From Lachnospiraceae bacterium (lineage in GTDB: Bacteria > Bacillota > Clostridia > Lachnospirales > Lachnospiraceae), in contig JAIDOW010000051.1 of assembly GCA_029063085.1 (NCBI GenBank), positions 1 through 40,866 on the forward strand: a stretch of DNA of 40,866 nt, read 5' to 3'. The position numbers and the translations under genes were made by a program. Shown here in pieces: positions 17,553-25,644 of the stretch; the first letter of the stretch is position 1, and the number at the start of each line of letters is the position of its first letter. Below the pieces are notes generated by a model. The model did not search any database. It was given only the letters and a program-made list of their open reading frames with translations, and was not told the origin of the DNA.

Positions 17553-17567
17553 TTGCAAACGTTTTCA
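17553..17567. promoter_or_regulatory. LacI/CcpA-type operator 1
   Basis: TTGCAAACGTTTTCA has the central CG and near-dyad form of LacI-family operators and fits the catabolite-responsive (cre) consensus. It lies 100 bases upstream of the binding-protein ATG. Confidence 0.7.
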
Positions 17568-17640
17568 CTTGTATATTTCTTTAAATTATGATATTTTTTA
17601 TATTATCATTTATATTTTGCTGATATATTTCTTCCACTTT

Positions 17641-17655
17641 TTGCAAACGTTTTCA
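17641..17655. promoter_or_regulatory. LacI/CcpA-type operator 2
   Basis: An exact copy of operator 1, 88 bp away and about 100 bases before the LacI-family regulator start. Two identical sites in a divergent region suggest autoregulation and looping. Confidence 0.7.
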
Positions 17656-17753
17656 TATCTGCCATGAAAAAAATAGACGTTTTATTTCCAAAAGGAACAA
17701 AGTATCCTTAAGTAATCGTGGAAAACCTGATATATCTGACAGGAGGGAAAACC

Positions 17754-18839
17754 ATGTCTTTAAAAGAAATTGCAAAATTATCCGGCACTTCTGCCGCCAC
17801 TGTTTCCCGAGTATTGAATCATCCGGAACACCGCTGCAACGAACCCGGCCTTGCGGAGAAAATCTGGGAAACTGCTGCCAAACTCAATTATATTCCCAAT
17901 GCCACTGCAAGAAATTTACGGCTGGGATCCAACGATGCCATAACACCTTTTACTGTAGACATTTTTCATACACGATTTGATTCCATGGATAAAGATATAT
18001 TTTTCAAAGAATTATTCCAATGTGTAAAAGAAGAGCTTTTTGCAACCGGATGTCTGCTGGGAGAAATTCTCAATTCCGTGGATATTATGGATTTGGGGAA
18101 TTCCTTTCATGATGTGAAACCTATTCCCTACCAGTCTGCCTCGACATTTATGAAAGAAAATACCATATCCTCCACTGTTTTTATTCCACGCAAGGAAAAT
18201 ACCGGACTCATTATCTTGGGGAAATGTCCCTCCGGGCTGATACCCATACTCCGAAAAAGATATTCCTGTATTGCCGGAATTGACCGGAATCCAACGGATT
18301 ATGAGTATGATGAAGTCATCTGTAATGGATTGACTGCTGCGGAAAAGGCAATGGAATACCTGATTTCCCTGGGTCATAATAACATTGCTTATATCGGGGA
18401 TTGCACTTACGAAGCACGTTATATCGGATATTACCAGGCTCTTTTAAACCACAAGTTACCCTTAAATCATACATATATTTATCCCACCAGCCAGACCCGT
18501 GAGGAAGGATATCAGGTAATGCTGTCCATCTTACAAAGAGAAGACCGGCCAACCGCCATATTCTGTGCGAATGACAGCACTGCCCTTGGTGTATTGCAGG
18601 CACTCAGACAAAGTAAAAAAAGAGGATATCTCCCTTCCGTTATTGCTATTGATAATGTGGAAGATTCCCAGAAAACATCTCCCATGCTTACCACTATAGA
18701 TATTCCCAAAAAAGAAATGAGCCATCTCGCACTGACTCTTCTATTGGACAGGAAAGAAAAACACCACAAAGAAAATGTACGCATCGAACTTCCCTGCCGG
18801 CTAATCGAGAGAGAAAGCTGTACATATCTTTCCAGGTGA
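17754..18839 (+). CDS. LacI-family transcriptional regulator
   Basis: The 361-residue protein opens with a LacI helix-turn-helix (LKEIAKLSGTSAATVSRVLN, residues 3-22) and a hinge near residue 55. A periplasmic-binding-type ligand domain follows, with motifs such as YLISLGHNNIAYIGD, RPTAIFCANDSTALGVLQAL and TTIDIPKKEM. AGGAGGG precedes ATG 17754; the frame is open from 17718. It is divergent from the sulfonate-type ABC operon, and the gap between holds two identical operators it probably binds. LacI regulators usually sense sugars, so pairing with a sulfonate-type importer is unusual. Confidence 0.92.
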   Translation: MSLKEIAKLSGTSAATVSRVLNHPEHRCNEPGLAEKIWETAAKLNYIPNATARNLRLGSNDAITPFTVDIFHTRFDSMDKDIFFKELFQCVKEELFATGCLLGEILNSVDIMDLGNSFHDVKPIPYQSASTFMKENTISSTVFIPRKENTGLIILGKCPSGLIPILRKRYSCIAGIDRNPTDYEYDEVICNGLTAAEKAMEYLISLGHNNIAYIGDCTYEARYIGYYQALLNHKLPLNHTYIYPTSQTREEGYQVMLSILQREDRPTAIFCANDSTALGVLQALRQSKKRGYLPSVIAIDNVEDSQKTSPMLTTIDIPKKEMSHLALTLLLDRKEKHHKENVRIELPCRLIERESCTYLSR

Positions 18840-18934
18840 TATCGGTTATAGCATAATTCTTAATATTTTATGAAGCAACTTGACACCAGAATCTTTTATT
18901 ATTACCATGAAAAAAAAGAGAAAAGGAGTATCCT

Positions 18935-20083
18935 ATGAAAAAAATTTCAAGCAAACACAATTGGCATAAGACAATCTTAACACTGGCAGCCATAATCACA
19001 ATCGTTGGAGCCAAAGGATTTTCCTCCCATGCAGTTATAGGGGATTCGATCAAACTGAGAATGGAAAGTATGTTAGAAGAACAAAAAGAAGCCTATTTAC
19101 GTGATGCAAATTTCCCGGCAAATACACTCTACACATCACGGGAATATACAGAAACAGAGAAAAAGCGCAAAGCAGAAATGGCTGCCGCTTACAAAAAAGG
19201 CATATTTCCGGAAGGTGAGATCACAAGAGTATCGGATGCAAGCCAGACAGATTCAGATACCCTTTGTTATATAAAAAACATGGGACGCATACACCTGCCC
19301 GATAGAGAGCTTACGGATGAGGAGCTTTTACAAATTATAGATTACATGACAAAATGTGAATATGCGATAAATGAAAATGCCAAGAAATTATGTGCAGATG
19401 AGATCAATGATTACGAAACAATGAAACAGGAATTTATAGCAAACGGCGGTCTCAGTGAAGAAGAAGCAATAGCCATTGCGGATGAATGGCGCAGCAAGGT
19501 ATGGGGAGAAACTGACAAAACATTCACCGAGGACCTGAAGCAGATCCTGATCTCCCGCGGTCAGGAAGATGCCCTGCTTGATGGGGATACGGAATTAAGT
19601 TATGATATTACACTGATTGAACCATATGATGGATGCCCTTATTATTCATATTGTATCAATTATGGTACAAGTAACCGGGGACTTTACTCTTTTGTAATCA
19701 ATGCAGAAGATGGAATTTTAGAGCAAATATCCGTTAACTTTGATTTTGAAGAAGCGGATGCATCTGTGGCAGAACAAAATATTCCTGCCATATATGAAAA
19801 GGCAAAAGAAGACTTAAGGATTCTGTTCGGCATTTCAGAAGACTATGAGGAAATTTACTGTTCCTATACCAAAGATGACCATGAAGAGGTTGATTACAAT
19901 GAAATACGTTTCTACTTTTTAAACAAAGACGGAACAGGAGACTGTATATGGTATGACTGTGTTGCAATGGAGTTTACCGAGTATACAAAAACAACAAGAG
20001 AAATATTTGAAGAATACTTGGCAGATTGTGAATATAATGAACGAATGAGTCAGGATACAACCGTCACAAAAAAATTAAAATAA
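18935..20083 (+). CDS. Membrane-anchored secreted protein, paralogue of the downstream anti-sigma-like protein
   Basis: This 382-residue protein has a short basic N-terminus, one membrane helix (about 13-32) and a large outside domain rich in Glu, Asp and Lys. It aligns along its length with the product of 20925-22283: shared blocks include ELTDEE, EEAIAIADEWRSKVWGE, ELKQ-type LISRG and YAFVINA/YSFVINA. It lacks the 60-residue cytosolic arm of that paralogue and has no sigma gene beside it. AAAAGGAG precedes the ATG. It may sense or scavenge the same outside signal without binding a sigma factor. The family is not recognised. Confidence 0.7.
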   Translation: MKKISSKHNWHKTILTLAAIITIVGAKGFSSHAVIGDSIKLRMESMLEEQKEAYLRDANFPANTLYTSREYTETEKKRKAEMAAAYKKGIFPEGEITRVSDASQTDSDTLCYIKNMGRIHLPDRELTDEELLQIIDYMTKCEYAINENAKKLCADEINDYETMKQEFIANGGLSEEEAIAIADEWRSKVWGETDKTFTEDLKQILISRGQEDALLDGDTELSYDITLIEPYDGCPYYSYCINYGTSNRGLYSFVINAEDGILEQISVNFDFEEADASVAEQNIPAIYEKAKEDLRILFGISEDYEEIYCSYTKDDHEEVDYNEIRFYFLNKDGTGDCIWYDCVAMEFTEYTKTTREIFEEYLADCEYNERMSQDTTVTKKLK

Positions 20084-20092
20084 GTTTACGAC

Positions 20093-20118
20093 GGCAGAGC
20101 CACAAAACTGGCTCTGCC
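20093..20118 (+). terminator. Terminator after the first anti-sigma-like paralogue
   Basis: GGCAGAGCC (20093-20101) and GGCTCTGCC (20110-20118) form a 9-bp stem followed by TTATCTATATCT. Its sequence is close to that of the terminator of the second paralogue. Confidence 0.65.
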
Positions 20119-20278
20119 TTATCTATATCTAAATTTCTTTACCTAGAACTGCTCATTTCTTTAAAATTCTGGAAGTAGTTTTTTTCCCAAGTAAAATAAG
20201 TTATAATAAATTTTAAAAATTCAAATTTATTTGTTACCTTTTCTAAAATCTGTCATATATATAAGAGGTGGTGATATA

Positions 20279-20797
20279 ATGCAAATGACTTTTGAACAAA
20301 TTTGTAAAGAAAATTATTCCCGAATTTTTAAATATATTTTAGCGGCAACGGGAAACAAAGAGCAAACAGAAAACCTGACACAGGAGGTTTTTTATATCGC
20401 ATTAAAAAAAGGAGACCGTTTCCTGCAACATGATATACCGGAAGCATTCCTTTATAAGACAGCTAAGAATCTGACCTTAGAATATTTCAGAAAATCCAAA
20501 AAATACATAACGGAAGAACTGGATGAAAATATTTCCCTGCCACAATCCGATGTTTTTGATCTTATCTGCCAGCAGTATGATGACCGGGTCAATATTGAAG
20601 CGTACCGTCACAAGGTACTGGACATGCTTTCTGTTGAAGACAGACAATTATATGACGCACATTATAAAGACCGGATGTCCATGCGTGAGATTTCCAAAAA
20701 CATGCAGATGACGGAAACTGCCATCAGAATGCGATATGTCCGGCTGAGAAAAAGAATCCGCCATTTAATCAAACAATTGCAACTTTCGGATTTTTAA
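20279..20797 (+). CDS. ECF-type RNA polymerase sigma factor
   Basis: A protein of about 172 residues with sigma region 2 (ENYSRIFKYILAATGNKEQTENLTQEVFYIAL, and an AFLYKTAKNLTLEYFRKSKK segment for -10 recognition). It also has sigma region 4 (SMREISKNMQMTETAIRMRYVRLRKRI, a helix-turn-helix). ATG 20279 follows AGAGGTGGTGAT; the frame opens 16 codons earlier without a site. It precedes the anti-sigma-like gene by 127 bases. It likely directs an envelope-stress or signal-specific regulon, including its own operon. Confidence 0.85.
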   Translation: MQMTFEQICKENYSRIFKYILAATGNKEQTENLTQEVFYIALKKGDRFLQHDIPEAFLYKTAKNLTLEYFRKSKKYITEELDENISLPQSDVFDLICQQYDDRVNIEAYRHKVLDMLSVEDRQLYDAHYKDRMSMREISKNMQMTETAIRMRYVRLRKRIRHLIKQLQLSDF

Positions 20798-20851
20798 TTG
20801 TTACATTTGGATTTCACGAACATATATAGATATCCGGATAAAAATTTTAGA

Positions 20852-20892
20852 TGATTACAACTCCATTAAAGTTTTTTAATATTTTGTAATCA
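20852..20892. promoter_or_regulatory. Inverted repeat between sigma and anti-sigma-like genes
   Basis: TGATTACAA (20852-20860) and TTGTAATCA (20884-20892) are perfect complements with a 23-base loop; pairing extends to 12 bp with one G-U. It could lower or time expression of the downstream gene, or be an operator. Confidence 0.4.
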
Positions 20893-20924
20893 CCTAAACA
20901 AAATCATAATACAGGAGGAGAATT

Positions 20925-22283
20925 ATGATGTCAGCTGATTCAACAAATAAAATAGATTCTATCAAACAAATTAATTCAGCAATTAAGCATGGAGACTATA
21001 GAGAAGCGGACGCTTTAGTAGACCAGCTCTGCAAAGCCCAGGGATTTGATACCGAATACCCCATGCCCGATTCCTTTATCTCCGAGTTAAAAGAAAAGGA
21101 GCATAATATGAGAAAACATTCCACAAAACATAAATGGCAGAAAAAAGTTGCAATATGGGCAGTCGTAATCGCAGCATTAGGAGCGGGAGGATTCACTACC
21201 CGTGCAGTTGTAAAAGATATGGTAAAGCAGCGAATGGAGGCTATGCCAGAGGAAAAGAAAGAAGACCTTTTAAAGATTCTGGACTCTGTTCCAACTAATG
21301 CAATCTATGAATCACGGGAATTAACGGCAGCAGAAGAAAAACGCAGATTAGCGCTTACTAATGAATACGTTAAAGGCAAATTCCCGGAAAACGAGATTAC
21401 AATGGTACGGGCAGATAATATAGAAGACCTAAATAATTTAGACAAAGACACCCTTTACTATGTATACAATCGGGCACGTATATACTATCCTGAACGGGAG
21501 CTTACTGATGAAGAACATTTGCAAGTGATTGATTTATTTAAGAAACAGGAGTATGTAATACAGGAGCGATACGAAAGAGATTATAAAGATGAGATAGAAG
21601 CCGCAGAGGCAGAACAGCAAAAAGCATCTGAGGAAAGTAACATTACTGAAGAAAAAGCCATTGCCATTGCTGATGAATTCCGCAACAAGGTTTTAGGAGA
21701 ATCTGGCAGGGAGATTACGGAAGAACTGAAACAGAAACTGATTTCCCGCGGAATAGCAGAAGAGGCTTTAGCAGAAGGTGATACTGAATTAATAGTTGAT
21801 ATTGTTTTTTGCGAAGCCACTGGGGATTCGGAAGAAGATCCTACTTACCTGATTAATTATAACACAAATACTATGGCTCTCTATGCATTTGTAATTAATG
21901 CACAGGATGGAACGGTAGAAGATATGTTTATTACTTTCGATTCCGGTATGGAAGAATTATCTACATCTGCAGCAGAAGAAAGTGTCCCTGCTTTATATGA
22001 AAAAGCAAAAGAGGATTTAAAAATCCAGTTTGGTATCTCAGAAGAGTATACCGAGACTCATTACTCATATTTCACAAATACTGATTCCGAAACTATTCAT
22101 TTTAATGAACTGAGTTTCTTATTTGTAAAAGAAGATGGAACTGGATACCGCCTCACCTATAACTGTAACGCCAAGGAGTTAAGCAGATACAGCGTAATCA
22201 AAAACTTTGATGACTTTTTACAACAGCAAGCAGATAATGAATCAACAAATAATAAAACATTTATCATGAAAGATATGAAATAA
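20925..22283 (+). CDS. Putative membrane-bound anti-sigma factor
   Basis: The 452-residue protein has a cytosolic N-terminal arm (1-70: acidic/basic helices, KHGDYREADALVDQLC). A membrane helix follows (about 75-93, VAIWAVVIAALGAGGF), then a long outside domain with EKAIAIADEFRNKVLGE and LYAFVINAQDG motifs. The ATG has GGAGGAG before it. The gene follows the ECF sigma gene, which fits a single-pass anti-sigma factor whose arm holds the sigma factor. The outside part is homologous to the product of 18935-20083. Anti-sigma role is inferred from position and topology; no known anti-sigma motif is visible. Confidence 0.65.
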   Translation: MMSADSTNKIDSIKQINSAIKHGDYREADALVDQLCKAQGFDTEYPMPDSFISELKEKEHNMRKHSTKHKWQKKVAIWAVVIAALGAGGFTTRAVVKDMVKQRMEAMPEEKKEDLLKILDSVPTNAIYESRELTAAEEKRRLALTNEYVKGKFPENEITMVRADNIEDLNNLDKDTLYYVYNRARIYYPERELTDEEHLQVIDLFKKQEYVIQERYERDYKDEIEAAEAEQQKASEESNITEEKAIAIADEFRNKVLGESGREITEELKQKLISRGIAEEALAEGDTELIVDIVFCEATGDSEEDPTYLINYNTNTMALYAFVINAQDGTVEDMFITFDSGMEELSTSAAEESVPALYEKAKEDLKIQFGISEEYTETHYSYFTNTDSETIHFNELSFLFVKEDGTGYRLTYNCNAKELSRYSVIKNFDDFLQQQADNESTNNKTFIMKDMK

Positions 22284-22296
22284 ATCCTCACAAAAG

Positions 22297-22323
22297 GCAG
22301 AACCTGTATTTTCGGTTCTGCCT
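22297..22323 (+). terminator. Terminator of the sigma/anti-sigma unit
   Basis: GGCAGAACC (22297-22305) and GGTTCTGCC (22315-22323) form a 9-bp stem followed by TTATTT. Confidence 0.75.
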
Positions 22324-22406
22324 TATTTGGATTAAAAAAAGAGCGTATTCTATTTTATCTTATATACAATACATCCTTGATTCTTTCCCAAATCAAATGT
22401 TACAAA

Positions 22407-22724
22407 TTATCTCTGCCTGTACCTTCCTTCAATCCCCATGGTATAAATCACCATTGCAGCTATTACCTCAATCAATACTCCGATAATAGAAATCAGAATA
22501 AGCGGTGAATTCTGTCCTGATAACAGCGGAAGCCCTAACAGAACAAAAATGGCTCCCATCACACACCATAATCTGCCTACTGCCTTATTATAAGCTGCTA
22601 CATTTTCTATGGACGGCACTTTTGCATTTGCCCAGAACCCCACTGCCTCTTTAGCGGAAAATGCAGATATTCCAAATCCTATAAACAACAAACCACACAA
22701 AGCCCAGATAATAAATCCAATCAT
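22407..22724 (-). CDS. Small three-helix membrane protein
   Basis: A 105-residue protein with three hydrophobic segments. Between the first and second lies a conserved-looking FWANAKVPSIENVAAYNKAVGRLW stretch, similar in style to small DUF3784/SdpI-like membrane proteins. GGAGAC-type site before the ATG. It is the last gene of the padR-HAAS operon, 18 bases after the HAAS gene. Function unknown. Confidence 0.7.
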   Translation of the reverse strand: MIGFIIWALCGLLFIGFGISAFSAKEAVGFWANAKVPSIENVAAYNKAVGRLWCVMGAIFVLLGLPLLSGQNSPLILISIIGVLIEVIAAMVIYTMGIEGRYRQR

Positions 22725-22742
22725 ATCCCGTCTCCTTTCTTT

Positions 22743-23393
22743 TCACTTTATATACAAACCAATCAGCTTATACTCTGTATCGAATGACAACGTATATGTG
22801 ACGTTGGCATTTTCATAACCCACATTCACCTGCACAGCCACATACTCCTCTCCCTTCTGCCGGATTCCGGTCATATACACGTTGCCAAGGGAAATCTGTC
22901 TGCCCCAGTCATCACCGATATTCCTCTTTGCCTGCTCCATAGCTTCCTGTGATAAATGCGGTTTCATCTTCTCCTGTGCATATTCCGACTGTAACGTTTC
23001 ATAATCTCCCATATCCAAGGCTAAAATGACCGCTTTTGCTCTAATCTCAATCCGCTCCTTATCAAAAACTGGGTTTTCTTCAATGGATATCGGTTTAGGA
23101 ATCAGCCAATATCCCAAAATACCTAATATAATCAAAATGCCTGTGATGACAGCAATAATTTTACAAATCTTTCCCTTTTTTGCTTTCTTAATCTCCTCTG
23201 CTGATAAGTTCTCATTAAATTCTCCTGCCAGCTCCTTTGGTGTTCCCATTCTGCCGCATATCTGGTCAAAAGCTTCCCCCTTTTCCATTGCAGTAAGAAT
23301 ATCCGATTCCAATTGCTTTTCAATCTCTTTTTTCTTAGAAGCTGAACATTTCAGGTATTTGCTGACTTCCTTTATATACGCTTTCTGATCCAT
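22743..23393 (-). CDS. HAAS-domain membrane protein with DUF3887-like outer domain
   Basis: A 216-residue protein. Residues 1-65 form the HAAS/DUF1700-like helical domain (YIKEVSKYLKCSASKKKEIE, GTPKELAGEFNENL), which commonly pairs with PadR regulators. A membrane helix follows (about 76-97), then an outside alpha/beta domain like DUF3887 (YAQEKMKPHLSQEAMEQ). It starts 3 bases after the padR stop, so the two are translationally linked. It probably signals membrane state to PadR, or the reverse. Confidence 0.8.
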   Translation of the reverse strand: MDQKAYIKEVSKYLKCSASKKKEIEKQLESDILTAMEKGEAFDQICGRMGTPKELAGEFNENLSAEEIKKAKKGKICKIIAVITGILIILGILGYWLIPKPISIEENPVFDKERIEIRAKAVILALDMGDYETLQSEYAQEKMKPHLSQEAMEQAKRNIGDDWGRQISLGNVYMTGIRQKGEEYVAVQVNVGYENANVTYTLSFDTEYKLIGLYIK

Positions 23394-23396
23394 ATC

Positions 23397-23732
23397 TTAT
23401 CCCTCCAATATTTCCTTCACATTTTTTTGAAAATCATTCCATAATTCACATAATTCCTTAAGCTCCTGACCACCCTTATAGGTAATCTGATAATATTTTC
23501 TGGATATCTCCTTACCCTTGGGTTCACTCCATCTGCTTATTACAAGCCCTTCATCTTCTAACCGGTAAAGAATGGGATATAAGGTTCCTTCCTTTAATGT
23601 AAACATGCCCCCGCTTTTTTCCTTTAATTCACTGATTAACTGGTAACCGTATTTTTCATCATTTTCCAACAGCTTTAATACCAGAATCTCTAAAACACCC
23701 TTTTTTATCTGTTTCTCATATTTGGGATTCAA
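23397..23732 (-). CDS. PadR-family transcriptional regulator
   Basis: A 111-residue winged-helix regulator: KGVLEILVLKLLENDEKYGY, then FTLKEGTLYPILYRLEDEGL and ISRKYYQITYKGGQEL, the classic PadR blocks. The start chosen is a TTG at 23732, seven bases after AGGGTG, which gives the standard family length; the frame stays open 22 codons further. It heads the operon with the HAAS protein and a small membrane protein and probably represses it. Confidence 0.9.
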   Translation of the reverse strand: MNPKYEKQIKKGVLEILVLKLLENDEKYGYQLISELKEKSGGMFTLKEGTLYPILYRLEDEGLVISRWSEPKGKEISRKYYQITYKGGQELKELCELWNDFQKNVKEILEG

Positions 23733-23747
23733 AACATCACCCTTTCT

Positions 23748-23791
23748 ATTACTTAGTAATACTAAATACATTCTAATGCTATATGTTAGAA
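23748..23791. promoter_or_regulatory. Probable PadR operator region
   Basis: ATTACTTAGTAAT (23748-23760) is a palindrome and is part of a near-perfect dyad TACTTAGTAATACTAAATA, a form seen at PadR sites. Next to it lies TTCTAA-N9-TTAGAA (23771-23791). Both sit within 60 bases of the padR start. Confidence 0.5.
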
Positions 23792-24638
23792 TTGTCAATA
23801 TGCCATCTCCTTTCTACAAAACTGAATAATTCTTTCTATGTCAAAAGTAAGTTTGCAAAAGTATTAATCTGTATAAGTTCTAAACATAAGCTTTTTGCAT
23901 CTTTATGCAACTTTTTATAAATCATCATTAATTCGGCAACCAAATAACAACCATAAATTCATTTAAAAATTTCATGACTCTTATTATATCTTAAATAAGT
24001 TCCTTTTAACAAATTATACTTGTTTATATTAATATTTTTCAAATGAGCCAATCTACCTTTTAATTCACTACAATTCCCCATCCTCTGCACATCAACTCAA
24101 AGGACTATAAACGCATATCGCTTTATAGATTAATACTAGAACCTCTCTAATTTAGTTAATCTTATTATATTACAACAACTAATATATTTCAACAACAAAT
24201 TCTATTTAAAATATCATTTAAAATTATAATGATAGAGATAAAAGTAATTAGTTATTTAACAAAATTTGAAGCACCTTGTTGTAACAACCCCTTTTTATTA
24301 GAAGTTTGCTTGATATAGCAAAAGTGTTAAATGTCTCTATTCATCAATTAATTAGAAGATATTGACTAGGTCTGTAACATTCAGACTTTAAATATGAGAA
24401 ATCATATTATCATGCATATTAATATATATTGTGCTATTTCTTGTATTTCTGAAACAGCTTTAGAAATAGTACTTTTTTACTTTCAACATTAATGATATAC
24501 TAAAAACAGATTTTAGCTGTTAAGGTATATTAGATGGAATGCAAAGAAGAATTATTTAATAAGTTTTATACAAAGAAATCTAATGAAAAGAAATAAATTT
24601 GTCTTGAACTAGTAAATATTCAGTATATGGAGGGAATA
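23792..24638. other. AT-rich gene-poor stretch with an orphan terminator
   Basis: About 850 bases without a supported gene, clearly richer in A/T than the flanks. It holds short hairpins (GTCTG-N7-CAGAC near 24370; GTTGTAACAAC near 24280) and a plus-strand terminator at 24431-24478. A 20-codon ORF at 24534-24596 has no strong support. This looks like a recombination or insertion junction for the rhuM gene. Confidence 0.5.
24431..24478 (+). terminator. Orphan Rho-independent terminator
   Basis: GTGCTATTTCT (24431-24441) pairs with AGAAATAGTAC (24462-24472, one G-U), followed by six T's. No gene lies upstream on this strand within 2 kb, so it may end a small RNA or be left from a lost gene. 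Confidence 0.6.
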
Positions 24639-25631
24639 ATGTCACAATCAAATATAATCATGTATACCACAGAAGATGGAAGTACAAAAATAGAAGTAAC
24701 CTTTGACCAAGACACGGTTTGGCTCTCCATCGACCAAATGGCAGAATTGTTTCAACGAGATAAAAGTGTAATAGGGAAGCATGTAAGAAATATTTTTAAA
24801 GAGGGCGAGTTGATAAAGGAAACAGTTTGGGCAAAATTTGCCTATACTGCTTCTGACGGAAAGACTTATCAAGTGGATTTCTATAATTTAGATGTTATCA
24901 TTTCTGTTGGTTATCGGGTAAAATCTTTTAGAGGAACACAGTTCAGAATATGGGCGGCATCTATTTTGAAAGAATATATGAAAAAGGGATTTGCACTAGA
25001 TGATGACCGTCTTAAAAATCTTGGGGGTGGAAACTATTTTGACGAGTTATTGTCTCGTATTCGTGATATTCGTTCTTCTGAAAAAGTATTTTGGAGAAAG
25101 GTATTGGAAATATATGCAACTAGCATTGATTATGATCCTAAGGCAGAGAATTCAATTTTGTTTTTTAAACAAGTGCAGAACAAAATGCATTGGGCAGCAC
25201 ACAAACATACTGCAGCAGAAGTGATTTATCAACGTGCAGATGCAGATAAGGATAATATGGGATTAACATCTTGGACCGGAAAGGAAATTAAACGTTCTGA
25301 TATAGAGATTGCAAAGAATTATTTAAGCGAAAAAGAAATAGATGCACTAAACAAAATCGTCACTGCGTATTTGGATATTGCAGAAGTTCATGCTCTAAAT
25401 CAAGAACCAATGTATATGAAAGACTGGTTAGAAACGATTGATGATTATCTCAAAATGACAAGAAGGGATATTTTAACTACGAAAGGAAGGGTTACTCATA
25501 AACAGGCTCTTGAAAAAGCTTATGGAGAATACGAGAAATATAGGAAAAAGCAGGAGGACACCCTTTCTCCTGTGGAATGCCATTTTCTTGAAAGCATAGA
25601 AAAATTGCATAAGTTAGAAGAAAAAAGCTAA
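24639..25631 (+). CDS. RhuM-family protein
   Basis: This 330-residue cytosolic protein matches the RhuM family: an N-terminal Bro/KilA-like part (VWLSIDQMAELFQRDKSVIGKH, VDFYNLDVIISVGYRV), the hallmark FRIWAASILKEYMKKGFALDD, and a helical C-terminal half. GGAGGG lies just before ATG 24639; an earlier ATG at 24627 overlaps that site. The family is found in mobile or accessory islands, and its biochemical role is not settled. The AT-rich flank and reversed orientation relative to most neighbours fit lateral gain. It converges with the LtaS-like gene, leaving only 13 bases between stops. Confidence 0.85.
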   Translation: MSQSNIIMYTTEDGSTKIEVTFDQDTVWLSIDQMAELFQRDKSVIGKHVRNIFKEGELIKETVWAKFAYTASDGKTYQVDFYNLDVIISVGYRVKSFRGTQFRIWAASILKEYMKKGFALDDDRLKNLGGGNYFDELLSRIRDIRSSEKVFWRKVLEIYATSIDYDPKAENSILFFKQVQNKMHWAAHKHTAAEVIYQRADADKDNMGLTSWTGKEIKRSDIEIAKNYLSEKEIDALNKIVTAYLDIAEVHALNQEPMYMKDWLETIDDYLKMTRRDILTTKGRVTHKQALEKAYGEYEKYRKKQEDTLSPVECHFLESIEKLHKLEEKS

Positions 25632-25644
25632 TATGTCCTGCTGG

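Noticed and set aside
24534-24596. 20-codon ORF (MECKEELFNKFYTKKSNEKK) before rhuM
   Set aside because: Too short, weak ribosome site, and no family; may be chance in AT-rich DNA.
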